From Lolium rigidum (Eukaryota; Streptophyta; Magnoliopsida; Poales; Poaceae): a stretch of 64,000 nt of DNA. The stretch spans positions 248,450,510 to 248,514,509 of the forward strand of contig NC_061512.1 in assembly GCF_022539505.1 (NCBI RefSeq), given 5' to 3'. Shown here one piece after another: positions 20,328 to 32,015 of this stretch. The notes under the pieces were generated by a model. It was not told the origin of the DNA, ran no database searches, and saw nothing but the letters and a program-made list of their open reading frames with translations. The stretch's first letter is position 1. Each line of letters begins with the position of its first letter. A program made the position numbers and the translations under genes.

Positions 20328-22315
20328 CTATTGTTTTCTTGTAGGGAATGGACTCAAAAATCTCATCTTAAAACAATAGTCCAGTGCAATAGCAGAAGGC
20401 AGAAATATGAAAATGCTCCCAACCACACTAACTGCACCATCAAGAGCTAGTGACAATAAGGCATCAGTGCTCAGCTCGAAGGGCCTCCCTGATTCCAGCA
20501 AAGCAAGACCTGCAAAAAATTCAGTTTCAGTAAAGAAAATAACCGTTGTAAGAAATGTTTGCTGAGAATTTTATACAAATGGCATCATCTATTTTTACCT
20601 CTAACAACAGCAAATGCAGCAGCAGCTCCCGTTTTAAGTTGGATATTATCCAGATCCCTCCTAACTGCATACCGGAATGTGACTCCAAACAACGCACAAC
20701 TTATGAGAACAACCGATGATCGAATAAACAGCTGGGGTAAACTCTGGACTTCATAGGAAGATATGGGCAAACTAGCCAGAACACCGATTATAGAGGAAAT
20801 TGCTGCAGCTTTTACAGACTCAAGTCTCTCGCTATTTTTGTCGATATCTTCTCCACTTGAAGTATCCCAAAAGCCTCGATCCTCAAGACTAGAAGTCAAA
20901 GAAAGTTGTGCCTCATTAATCATTTCTCTTGCCTGCTGCAATTCCCGCTGGGACTCTACAATCTTGTTCATGTAATCAAGCATTATAAACATATTACGAA
21001 GAAATGCACAGGGAGCACCAACCTATATAAAAAAGGCATGTCTTTCCTATGTCTATTGAAGGAAAGGTATTTTGATGATTGCAGAATTAAGCTATCATAT
21101 AAAGTTGATATCACAACTAACAATCACTCTGCCTTCATCACCATGGGACCACATGAACATGGCACATGGCACCACGACTTTATGATTGCTCAGAAGAAAT
21201 GGAAACATCTCATTTATCTCAGTTTACCAAACAAATCAGCATATTTGCAATGAGCTGTGCTTCCACAATGCCACTCAAGCTGGATATACATAACAGAGGA
21301 TGATGAATCGAGCAGGGTTACTGACATCTACGTGCTTGACAGGGTGTCTTGAAGACTTGAACCATGTAGAGGTGGAAAAGTCTACTGGTATAGAAATAGA
21401 AGGAAATATGATGCCCATCAGGCTTCTTAAACTCTCTAGAGTTAATGAATCCCACAAATAGCAGTTCTCTTGTCTGTGAAGCTTAAGCAGTAAACCTCAA
21501 ATTTTCTGCTGCTAGTCTATCTAGCACAGTACCGCCATCTGCATTGCTGCACGTAATACCTTTATAATCACACCTATTGCGTGCTCCTACTGTTTGGCTA
21601 ATTAGAGCGCATAATTCATCGTTGCTCGCGCTCGTCGGCGCCACAATAGTTCAAACACAAGATCGGCAACCACTATAAACATCGTAGTCGTAGGGACAGG
21701 GTAGACACACACAGTACTACCATATGGTCCATATCAACAGTGGTCTAGAATGGCGCCAGAAATAAGCAGCGGCGCACTGGTGGTGCGGGTTCGTGCTACG
21801 TATTGCCCACTGTGCGGCTTGCGTATGGGGGCTGGGCGCACGCACAGTACAGGCGCCATGAGTGACCTACGCAACGCGGGTGCATCACTGGCAGTGGTAC
21901 AGCCGAGCGAGCAAAACGCCGAACAGGTTACGTGCAGTACCAACTACCACCTGCAGTATGAACAACCAAGCCGCGGTTTTTGATGTACCTCGTCCCGGCG
22001 CTTCTGGAGGAGGCGGAGCTCGTCGCTGGCGAGGCGGGCTTCGGCCTCCTGGCGCTCGATGTCCGCGAGCGCGGCGCGGGCGAGCTCCACGCGGCGCTCG
22101 GCGGCCTCGACGCCGTCCAGCAGCGCCCGGTTCTCCTCGCGCCGCAGCAGCTCGTCCACCTTCTCCCCCACCGCCGAGCTCAGCCACTCCGCGCCCTCAC
22201 CGGGGGCGCATCTCCCGCGGACGCCTCGGTAGCCGACGCGACGGCGGCGTCGCGGGGCGGCGAGGGGAGGACTGGCGGGAAGGAGAGGGCGGAGGAGGAG
22301 CGCAGCTTGCTGCAT
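20328..22315 (-). CDS. Plastid-type membrane protein of unknown function, three exons
   Basis: Exons 22315-21989, 20962-20599 and 20509-20328 join in phase to 290 residues; introns are 1,026 and 89 bp. The N-terminus (about 40 residues, Ala/Arg/Pro-rich, few acids) looks like a chloroplast transit peptide. Residues about 45-135 form a charged helical segment, probably coiled coil. Four hydrophobic segments follow, at about 161-178, 184-209, 219-235 and 246-272, and the protein ends FLSPFPTRKQ. The acceptor of exon 2 (ACAAG) has a weak pyrimidine tract, so that junction is less certain, but phase is kept. I do not recognise the family; it looks like a conserved plant gene rather than a transposon. 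The 5' end is GC-rich, as is common for grass genes. Confidence 0.82.
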
Positions 22316-22601
22316 TGTGCTGCCGTGTGTGTTGCGCGGCGGCCGCGGGCTCTGTGGTCTGGATTGGAACAGGACGGCGAAGCAGCAACACTAGCGAGTG
22401 GAGTTTCGCCAACTGCCCGTGGGACCCACATAAGATTAGTTGGAAAAAATGAATTGGGAATATGGTTTCAATTTACTTACTGTTTGGAAATACAGCGGTT
22501 TCAAAAGGGAAATACAACAATCTACGACGATAGTCGATGCTATGTTCAGGATTGCTTGGAATGCAGCAGTTTCGCAGGAAACAGTTCAATTCCATCAAGA
22601 T

Positions 22602-22745
22602 CAACAACAACAACAACAACAACAACAACCAAGCCTTTCAATCCCAAACAAGTTGGGGTAGGCTAGAGTTGAAACCCATAAGATCTCGAAACCAAGTCAT
22701 GGTTCCGGAACGTGGATAGCTAACTTCCACGCACCCCTATTCATG
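22602..22745 (-). mobile_element. RTE-type LINE 3' tail fragment
   Basis: A (CAA)n run at 22602-22629 is followed by CCCAAACAAGTTGGGGTAGG, the widespread 3' end of plant RTE-like LINEs read backwards, since these end in TTG repeats. It is absent at the matching site of duplication copy 2 (near 24973), so it inserted in copy 1 after the duplication or was lost from copy 2. Confidence 0.6.
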
Positions 22746-24356
22746 GCGTCTATAATTTCACAGTAGACATACAACATGGCTATATGCAATTGTTACAGGA
22801 ATTGGCAGGTATTTTGTTTCTCTTCATACTCTGCTGTTCCTCTGTGCCGCCAGATACGCGCAACAGGAACGGAAAAGCAACAAAAGACCGGAAATGAGAC
22901 GGTGGCCAGATTTCTCAGCAGTCCGCAAGACCTTCAACAGCAGTATACTTGGTTGGCATTCAGCAGCGGCACAGCTGGTTAGGATCAACGACCTGGAAGT
23001 CAGTGAAGCAAACAGAGTTAGCTTGGAGTGGTAGAGTATATGGTTCATAACACATTCAGTGGATGGGCACACAAAATTGCTAGCTTGTGTATTTCATCAG
23101 CAGGCTTGAAGATTATGGCATGCATTTACTGATTACACAAATGCAAAGAGATGTGCTTGTTGAAAAGCAACTATCAATCCAAGTACTCGGACTTTATAAA
23201 AAGTCCAATTCAAGTAGCTAGAACAAGTGCTTCATCATTCTGAACCTAAATTTTATGGCTTCATGTAATAAGCTGAATATAGCTAGTAGAACAAGTACTC
23301 AGACTTCAGCAAGTGCTTGTTTGTCCTAGCAAAATGAAATGCAGGGCAATTTTGCACAAACACAAGTTTCAGTAACATATCTGTGCTGCACGATGTAAGG
23401 AAATTTTAACTTGCTTGAGTCCCTCTTATCTCATCAATGAGAGCATGGACTTGAATGGGGGTAATTGATCATGTACTTTGGACTTGTTCAAATCCCTCTT
23501 TATCAATGAGACTTCTAGTCCAGACTGTTCTGTGAAGTTTAGTCTCTGAGTTCACTTATGTTTCCGTCACGAATATAATTCTTGGTTTTAGGAGTAAAAA
23601 AACAAATATAGCCAGCAGGTACTTATGCCGTTTAATGTGCAATTATGATTGACCTTATTATCGTTGTAACAAAACTAACTGGGACAACCCTAGAGGATAA
23701 TAAAAAATAACAAACTGACAAAAGTAAGAAAGTAACTAGTCCAGTCTGAAAACAAGCAATCAAAAACAAGCAATCAAGGACTGCTATAACGTGTGGCAAG
23801 GAAAATAAGCGACTCAATCGGAAACTGGCACGTGGCCGTTTGTGAGTGCTGCGCAAAATCCAGACGTTCGCTGCGAGATCTGGACGATTGAGATCATGTC
23901 ACGCTGCCACGTTCGGGCAATATAATTTCCGATCAATGATGGGCTTATAGATGATACCGAGACAGAGTATTGCAGCAGTATTCATATGGTTAAACTCAGT
24001 TTTGCTTACAACTACGCAATATTCAACATTCTGCATAATTCTACAGGAGATGGCATATTCATATTATCATATATAATGAGACTATATCCATAAACTACTA
24101 GAAAAACGCTTCTGAACTCCTGGGTATAACTGGAATTTGATTTTCTTTTAAAAGGGCACGCCCAGTTCCTTGATATATTATACGATATGTGACCTTACTC
24201 ACTATTGCAGATGTCTCCAAGCAATAAGGCAACAGGGAGGCAAATTAAGCTCAATGCAATTACATCAAGGTCTTCAGCGACAGCAAGCTCAAGAATAAAA
24301 TTTACCTTTCTTTCATGTCAGCGTCAGAAGCTCTTCAGTGTTCTGGGTAACCTTCG

Positions 24357-24805
24357 TCAGGCTTGCATCAAGCTGGGGAAGACCCAAACCGGAGGTCTGA
24401 GAGGCGAATTGCTGTTCAGGGGCGGCGCGCCCGCATATTCGGCATAGCAGACATCACAAGTTCCATCAACCAACGAATACTCGTACCATTCGCCCAAGCG
24501 TCGCCCAGCTGCATATATGCAATCACCTCGGACCTCAAGGAAATCTGGACCGACGCAAGCCGCAAATCCATTGAAGCCGAGAAACAGCGTTCGTCCACCC
24601 AAGCTTGCTATCGTCGCCCACTTTCCCTCCATGGAGACCCACCGGAAAACTCGGTACATGACGGTTTCTGTGTGTTCCTCGCTGATAAGCAACACCTCGC
24701 CCTCGCACTCCCCGAGCATGAACCGCTCTCCTGCAGGCATGTTCTCCTCATCATCATACTCTCCTCCGAGAAACGACAGCTCCAGCGAAGTTTCTGATAG
24801 CTCTA
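24357..24805 (-). pseudogene. Truncated duplicate of the F-box/DUF295 gene (3' half)
   Basis: The minus strand encodes about 149 residues almost identical to the C-terminal part of the gene at 27504-28616, from ELSETSLELSF to the shared stop after FPSLMQA, with a one-codon insertion (GEYDDEEN) and a few substitutions. Upstream of 24805 the sequence is the duplicated 3' flank, so the F-box and the first 220 residues are missing. A longer open frame reaching 25211 is accidental. It is probably not translated. Confidence 0.9.
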
Positions 24806-25887
24806 CTATGAATTGGGAATATGGTTTCAATTTACTTACTGTTTGGAAATACAGCGGTTTCAAAAGGGAAATACAGCAATTTACTACATCTAAATCGATA
24901 CTATGTTCAGGATTGCTTCGAATGCAGCAGTTTCGCAGGAAACAGTTCAATTCCATCAAGATCAGAAGGAAAAAACATATCGCGTCTATAATTTCACAGT
25001 AGACATACAACATGGACATGCAATTGTTACAGGAATTGGCAAGGTATTTGCTTCTGCTGTTCCTCTGTGGCGCCAGATATGCGCAACAGGAAAGGAAAAG
25101 CAAGAAAAGACCGGCCATGAGACGGTGGCCAGATTTATCAGCATTCTGCAAGACCTTCAACAGCAGTATACTTGGTTGGCATTCAGCAGCGGCACAGCTG
25201 GTTAGGATCAACGACCTGGAAGTCAGTGAAGCAAACAGAGTTTAGCTTGGAGTGGTAGAGTATATGGTGCATAACACATTCAGTGGATGGCCACACAAAA
25301 TTGCTAGCTTGAGTATTTCATCAATGGGCTTGAAGATTATGGCATGCGTTTACTGATTACACAAATACAAAGAGATGTGCTTGTTGAAAAGCAACTAAAT
25401 CCAAGTACTCGGACTTCAAAAGAAAATCCAAGTAAGCTAGAACAAGTGCTTGAACATTCTGAACCTAAACTTTATGGCTTCATGTAATAAGCTGAATATA
25501 GCTAGAACAAGTACTCGGACTTCAACAAGTGCTTGTTTGTCCTAGCAAAATGAAATGCAGAGCAATTTTGCACAAACACAAGTTTCAGTTACCTATCTGC
25601 AGTTGTAAGGAAATTTAAACTTGCTTGAATCCCTCTTATCTCATCAATGAGAGCATGAGCCTTGAATGGAAATAGTTGAGCATGTACTTTGGACTTGTTC
25701 AAATTCCTCTTATCAATAAGGGGCTTCTAGTCGAGACTGATTTGTTAAGTTTAGTCTCTGAGTTCACTTATGTTTCTGTCACGAATATAACTTCTGGTTT
25801 TAGGAGTACAAAATAAATATAGACAGCGGGTACTTATGCCGTTTAACGTGCAATTATGACAGACCTTATTATCGATTTATCGTTGTA

Positions 25888-26916
25888 GCAAAACTAACTG
25901 GACAACCCTAGAGGATTTACAGGATTATAAAAAATAACAAACGGACAAAGTAAGAAAGTCACTAGTCCAATCTGAAAACAAGAAATCAAGGACCGCAGTG
26001 GGGCCCCTCAAATGTCAATGTCCACTACCAAAGGCAGCACAAAAGGTCTGCTCTGTCAACAACTTTTCTTGATGAATATGACCAGGTCCCTGAATATGCC
26101 CTAGGGGATGATCAGGAACAACATTCAAGTATCCCCATTCCCCAATGGAGAGGATGATGATTCAGACTTTCTTCAAGATGATGTTGATGTGACTGATGAT
26201 GATGAAGATCCAACTACTGCTGAACAAGATGGTGAAGACAACACAAATACTACCATGGATGAGTTCGATGATGGCTATTGAGATTTGAGGGTGGCCAGCC
26301 TTGCTTATAATTCCATTGTGTTTGGAACCTATTTTATCTTGTAACTTGTGAACCTAATTTAGTTTGTGTTCTGGTTGTGAACAACTAGACCTATTTATGT
26401 TTTGGACCTGGTTATGTAATATTAATGCACTCATGTTTGTCATCTTATTTTGCACTTGTACTCCCATTTACTCTCTGTTTTTTACCAATATTGATCTATT
26501 AAAGTATTAAGTCAAGTTTTAACACACCAATTTGTTCATCTTTATGAAGATTTCTATTGTGCAAGGAAGAAATGAGAAAAAATATGGAAGGAGTGGATGC
26601 TATGTGAGCTCAACAAACAGGAAATTCAAGGTATTTACCTATTTATGTCTACTCATGGCTGCCATATTATTCATCGCCATATTTGTGTAAAAATTAGTTA
26701 AGGTGTCGCCCGCTTCGCACTTTAAGCACCTAGGCGGCTAGATGCCCCCCCCCCCCCCCGTGCCTTAAACCGTATGGACGCCTTGAAAGCCATTGATTAT
26801 CATTTTAACAAAACTAACTGGACAGCCGTAGAAGATTTACAGGATTATAAAAAATAACAAACGGACAAAGTAAGAAAGTCACTAGTCCAATCTGAAAACA
26901 AGCAATCAAGGACCGC
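25888..26916. repeat. ~0.8-kb insertion flanked by 109-bp direct repeats
   Basis: 25888-25996 and 26808-26916 are nearly identical and both end AATCAAGGACCGC; duplication copy 1 has this segment once (about 23670-23795). The ~811 bp between holds an acidic open tail (Asp/Glu-rich, stop at 26278-26280) of the sort seen at the ends of hAT-like transposase genes, then AT-rich DNA, and a C homopolymer at 26743-26759. No clear terminal inverted repeats are visible. Confidence 0.65.
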
Positions 26917-27503
26917 CATAACGTGCGGCGAGAAAACGCACGACACAATCGGAAACTGGCACGTGGCCGTTTGTCAGTGCTGCGTAAAATCCAGCCGTTC
27001 GCTGCGAGATCTGGACGATTGAGATCATGTCGAGCTATATGGCAAGAATTGCCACGTTCGGGTAATATAATTTTCGATCAACGATGGGCCTTATAGATGA
27101 TACCGAGACAGAGTATTGCAGCAGTATTCATATATTCATATGGTTAAACTCAGTTTTGCTTACAACTACGCAATATTCAACATTCTGCATAATTCTACAA
27201 GAGATGGCATATTCATATTATCATATATAATGAGACAATATCCATAAACTACTAGAAAATTGCTTCTGAACTCCTCGGTACAACTGGAATCTGATTTTTT
27301 CTTAAAAGGGCATGCAACAGTTCCTTGATATATTACTCCATATGATATGTGACCTTACTATGTCTCCAAGCAATAAGGCAACAAAGAGGCAAAATAAGCT
27401 TGGTGCAATTGCATCAAGTTCCGACAGTAAGCTCAAGAATAAAATTTACCTTTCTTTCATGTCAGCATCATCAGAAGCTCTTGAGTGTTCCGGGTAACCT
27501 TCG

Positions 27504-28616
27504 TCAGGCTTGCATCAAGCTGGGGAAGACCCAAACCGGGGGTCTGAGAAGTGAATTGCTGTTCAGGGGCGGCGCGCCCGCATATTCGGCATAGCAGACA
27601 TCACAAGTTCCATCAACCAACGAATACTCGTACCATTCGCCCAAGCGTCGGCCAGCTGCATATATGCAATCACCTCGGACCTCAGGGAAATCTGGACCGA
27701 CGCAAGCCGCAAATCCATTGAAACCGAGAAACAGTGTTCGTCCACCCAAGCTTGCTATCGTCGCCCACTTCCCTTCCACGGAGACCCACCGGAAAACGCG
27801 GTACACAACCGTCTCCGCGTGCTCCTCGCTGATAAGCAACACCTCGCCCTCGCACTCCCCGAGCATGAACCGCTCTCCCGCCGGCATGTTCTCCTCGTCA
27901 TACTCTCCTCCGAGAAACGACAGCTCCAGCGAAGTTTCTGATAGCTCTAGGGTGGCAAGACGGAGGCGAACCAGCGCGTAGAGGGTGCCCGTAACGAAGA
28001 TCAAATCGTCGAGCACGTGGGGCGCATCGGCGGTGGCCACACGCCAGAGCACGTCCCCAGGGTGGCAATGCTGGACGATCCGCCTGCCGGGCAGGAAGAG
28101 CACGGCGAGGAGGCCGTCGGAGAGGATGACGCGGGAGAAGGGGGCAGGGACCTTGGGGAGGCGCTGCTGCTCGCCGGTGAAGAGGTGGAGGAGGAGGAGC
28201 CTCGGCGGGTACTGGGCGGCGGCGGTGGTGGCGGTGACGAGGAAGCCGTGCGCGTAGAGGAGGGTGTGGCGGGAGGGCGGCAGGTGATGGCCCCAGGGGA
28301 GGCGGAAGCGGTGGAGGCGGCGGACGCCGGGGTGGAAGAGCGCCTCGGCGAAGGAGGGGTAGAGGGAGACCAGGAGGAGAGGGGCCTGGGAGGCGAGGAG
28401 CGGCCGGGACGCCGGGAGGAGGGCGCGGTAGGTGCGGCAGGATGCGCGGAGGGAGAAGAAGTCCTCCAGCGAGGTGAGGCGACGGGCTATGTCCGGGAGG
28501 AGGTCCGGCGGAGGTGACGGTGTGTCGGCGGAGGCCGCGGGGGAGGAAGACGAAGAGGAGGCGCCGGCGGCGACCGCCGGTGGTTCGTGGTGACGCCGAC
28601 GCTTCTCCGTCGCCAT
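27504..28616 (-). CDS. F-box protein with DUF295 domain
   Basis: A single exon of 370 codons; the start MATEKRRRHH is the first ATG and a stop follows PSLMQA. Residues about 36-70 (PDLLPDIARRL, SLEDFFSLRASCRTYRALL) match the F-box, which binds SKP1 in SCF ubiquitin ligases. The rest resembles the DUF295/KIB beta-propeller-like region of plant F-box proteins, with VYRVFRWV, SLGGRTLFLG and GDCIYAAG. The substrate is unknown. These genes are numerous in grasses and often expand by local duplication, and a broken copy lies just downstream. The N-terminal third is very GC-rich and Pro/Ala-rich. Confidence 0.88.
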   Translation of the reverse strand: MATEKRRRHHEPPAVAAGASSSSSSPAASADTPSPPPDLLPDIARRLTSLEDFFSLRASCRTYRALLPASRPLLASQAPLLLVSLYPSFAEALFHPGVRRLHRFRLPWGHHLPPSRHTLLYAHGFLVTATTAAAQYPPRLLLLHLFTGEQQRLPKVPAPFSRVILSDGLLAVLFLPGRRIVQHCHPGDVLWRVATADAPHVLDDLIFVTGTLYALVRLRLATLELSETSLELSFLGGEYDEENMPAGERFMLGECEGEVLLISEEHAETVVYRVFRWVSVEGKWATIASLGGRTLFLGFNGFAACVGPDFPEVRGDCIYAAGRRLGEWYEYSLVDGTCDVCYAEYAGAPPLNSNSLLRPPVWVFPSLMQA

Positions 28617-29402
28617 TTCTCCTGTCTTTTTTCAGCTTTTTTTTGTTCTTTCCCGTGTCTAATTGACCAGTAGTAGAAAATAGCGAAGACTCTCCCACAC
28701 CGTCCAGTTATCATGGGCTGTGAGCCCGCAGCCCATGGCCCATGTAACTACTTTTAATACTCCTATTTGGTAGTGATCACTGCCACTCGATTCTCAAATA
28801 GTAGAAAAAATAATGTATACAAGAAACATGGATACACACCAGTTACAAACTCAGCTAAATTCCGTACACTATAAATTCAACTAAACTTCCTTCTGTTTAC
28901 ACAAAAAAAAGTACTGAACGCATTTCCAAAAAGAACAATAATTCACTTTTTTTTTGTTCAGAACCAACAGAGTCATGATTTATAAAGCAAGTATCACAAT
29001 ATACAGTTCCAGGTACTACAAGCATAATGTTATTCCTTACTACCTCCGTTTCAAGGAATAAGGCACACGCGTATTCCAAGACGAACTTTGACCATAAAAA
29101 TTAAGCAACAAAATCTTAATTATATTATATGTATATAGTATCGTTGGATTCGTATTGAAAAGTACTTTTTAATGATACTAATTTCATATAAACAATATTT
29201 ATCTATTTGAAGTAATTCTTGGTCAAACAAAAAGCTCGCAAAACGAGGGCGCCTTATTACTTGAAACGGAGGTAGTACTTCTTACACATGATGTACTCGT
29301 GCGAGTGGTAGAGCCAAAAATGTAATGCTCCAGTATCACTGGTGGGTTACAGTTCTCATGAACACAAGGGAAAAAATACAACAGCGAGATGGAACGAACA
29401 GG
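28617..29402. other. Intergenic region between F-box gene and VPS22
   Basis: It contains the F-box promoter side, a Stowaway MITE (29040-29275) and the end of VPS22. No other gene is visible. Confidence 0.6.
29040..29275. mobile_element. Stowaway MITE (236 bp)
   Basis: Terminal inverted repeats CTACCTCCGTTTCAAG and CTTGAAACGGAGGTAG are flanked by TA on both sides (29038-29039, 29276-29277). The interior is AT-rich and self-complementary. Confidence 0.93.
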
Positions 29403-32015
29403 TTATGACTTCCCTTCTGAACCGCCGGTGGTGTCCGAACTGAGGGTGACACAAGGGAACCAATATCTACGCTTGCCGTCCCTATGCCCGTCGTCGATCA
29501 TAGCAAGTCCCTCCTGGTTGTGGAACAAAGTTTCATGGGTTAGAAATCGCCGATGCCATACAAACAGCAAAGAGTTAGCATATTAGCTCCGCAAAATCAC
29601 AGTATTGTTGTCATTCCAGTGAATATTTAAGTGTTCCAACATAACTTGCATCAACACACAGCGGATTGTCTTCTATTTTGGCACGAGAATTGTCCATGTA
29701 GATTGCTACCGTAAAGTTTCGAGGGCATCAATTGTGCGAGAATTCAGAGGCGGTATTTACCTTCAGCAAAGTTTCGAGGGCATCAATTGCGCGGCCGGTA
29801 GACCATGAGAACTCCTTCTCAACTTGTTCTACAGTGACATAGCCTCTAGCCTGCATGTGAATGATGTTATAGCTAGAGCCTAGAGCAATATGCTAATTAT
29901 GGTATTGGTTACAGTTTAGACATTGAGAGAATGAAAGCTTCTATCAAACTATGTCTTGCTTGTCTGGCTCATTGCTGAAATAAGCTTGGGCAGAACTTTC
30001 ATCATATGGGAATTTGTGACTTTGAAGTTTGAACATATGTCAACTGATATGCTTGTATTGTAAGATTGTGTCAAAAGCACAAACCTGAGCTAGCTCAAGT
30101 ATCCCATTGTGATCTTTATTTAATTCCGTAGGAACTGATCGCACAAGTTTCTTCTTCCCAACAGAAAATACTTCAAAACCACTACCAAGGACCTGCAGGT
30201 TCACAAATAAGGATTAGAAGAACCACAAATTTATCCAAGTGTATCAAATAACACTGTACTGGGCTAAGATTGTCCAGTAGTTGAAGTGCAAACTGCAAAA
30301 TGATATGAAGCATCAATTCTAAAATCCTAAACATTTGATTCTTCAATACAAGCTAACAAACTTACCTTCAGCTTACTTATAGCACGTAAACAGTCATCTG
30401 CCGATAATGATGCAAGATCAGTTTTTCTCTTCTGGCAGAGAAGTTTGCGAAGTTCCAGCAAGTCAATCAAACCACCATTAAGCGATCTGGTTGCTATGCA
30501 TATGTCAACGATTTGAACACCTGCCAGAGTAGCCATGGCTGTTATGGAGAGCACACAACGTACAAAAGAAACTTGCAAGATCCAGAGAGCATCAAATGAA
30601 ACTTAAAGTATACTAACCCAATTCATAGTAGAAATCACCAATCCCTAAGAGCTCTGCCCAGACTCCTTTATTAGATGCCAGTGGATCCACCCCAACCTTT
30701 GCACACATTTCATGAAACTGCTGTCTGAAGACCGAATTTTTACGTATGTCACTCTGCGCTAGCACAATGTATACATAGCATTAGCGGTGGTGACACTGAA
30801 ATAAGCTCCCCCATTTGAAATTTATTGTTATCTGTTGTAGCACATGCAGATAATAATGCAAATACCACAACACTGGAATTAGAAGCCATGCAAAGAATGA
30901 GATCTAGAGAACTGGAGTATCAGCTATCACAAGAATATCAATCAATTGGCACCTAATTAATACCGGATGATACGAAATGAAGTACAGTGTCCAGACAGAT
31001 GTTTTGGCAAACACTATTTTACTTGGTTTGATAAGGAGAGGTTAAATGATTGCTGATCAATTGCTCAAAAGTCAAAACCAGGGGTACTATATGTCACTAA
31101 AATGGTAGAGATCAACAAACGAGGCTGCTGGCATGACATCACATCAAAATTTAGAATAAACAATAATGCGATTATAATCCATAAAGGCAGCTTATAGCTT
31201 CCTAAAGCTGCAGCAAAAATCTCAGGATGCAAATTCGATAAGGCTGTGCCATGGTGAAAAAAAATTTAAAATGACTGTTTTTTTGTTGACATATTTCTCA
31301 GTGATAGAATAAAAAGGAAATCACATCAGAGTATATCTGAGTTATTCCACATGCACAGAAAAAATTCACAGCAGCAAATTATGGTCGCTGGGTCCTGCAC
31401 TTAAAACCAAATTAGATGAACCATGCTCAGCTTTGGGTATATGCTGGGCCATGCACTTAAAAGCTAGTTAGGTTCCCCGTTTCAAAGTTTGATTGATAAC
31501 TTCAATTTCGTATGCAAGCAGTAACTATACTATTTTCAGGTTTGCCAAAAATAGCCATTCCATTTGTGATTGCGAGAATCCAATAGGTAGCAAATACAAA
31601 CAAGCACAACAGCTGATACAATCTAACCCCACGGTCGACGCCATTATTATCGTATCCACCACAGGTAGGTCGGAAAATTAGTCATTCAGTCTAAGTACCA
31701 TCAGCAATCGGTTCCCCTCAGCGTCAGGCATGCAAACAAAATACAGGGAGCAGCGAATCACCTTATGCTTGCGAGCGAATTCCTCGAGCTGCGACCTGAA
31801 GGTGGCGAGCTGCTCCTGCATGACATCCGTCCTGACCTTGGCCACATTCTCCCCAACCAGCCGGAACTTGTCCTGGAAGTTCCCAAGCACAACCGCATCT
31901 CAGGATTCAATAGAACAGAAAACCACGCGCCGTCTAGGCTAGTCGGTAGAGGAAATTCACGTACGCGAGTGGCCGCCGCGTTCTGAAGGCCGGCGATCCC
32001 CGGCCGCCGCCTCAT
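29403..32015 (-). CDS. VPS22: VPS22/SNF8, ESCRT-II subunit
   Basis: Seven exons: 32015-31965, 31872-31762, 30753-30618, 30520-30366, 30192-30085, 29850-29761 and 29513-29403. They join in phase to 253 residues, close to the ~250 expected. All introns are GT-AG; intron 2 is about 1 kb. The start [11 protein letters not shown], then [86 protein letters not shown] and RRYWFPC are characteristic. In eukaryotes VPS22 pairs with VPS36 and two VPS25 in ESCRT-II, which sorts ubiquitinated membrane proteins into multivesicular bodies; the two winged-helix domains lie in the middle and C-terminal parts. It appears intact. Confidence 0.96.
29713..29793. repeat. Short tandem duplication across the VPS22 exon 6/intron 6 boundary
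   Basis: AAAGTTTCGAGGGCATCAAT occurs at 29713 and again at 29768 (55-bp spacing). The second copy is exon 6; the first lies in the intron that follows on the minus strand. Confidence 0.85.

Larger units (their letters stand above)
22449..27949. repeat. Head-to-tail segmental duplication containing F-box 3' half
   Basis: Copy 1 is 22449-24805 (2,357 bp); copy 2 is 24808-27949. Both begin ATGAATTGGGAATATGG and both end in the F-box reading frame at CTGATAGCTCTA. Similarity is high along the length apart from indels. Copy 1 contains an extra LINE tail (22602-22745); copy 2 contains an extra ~0.9 kb block (25997-26916). The junction at 24805-24808 fuses the F-box fragment to downstream flank. 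Confidence 0.92.

Noticed and set aside
24357..25211. 284-codon minus-strand frame taken as a full gene
   Set aside because: Only the last ~149 codons are homologous to the F-box gene; the rest is duplicated non-coding flank that happens to be open.
28017..28517. 166-codon plus-strand frame, Glu/Gly-rich
   Set aside because: It is the antisense shadow of the GC-rich F-box gene start.
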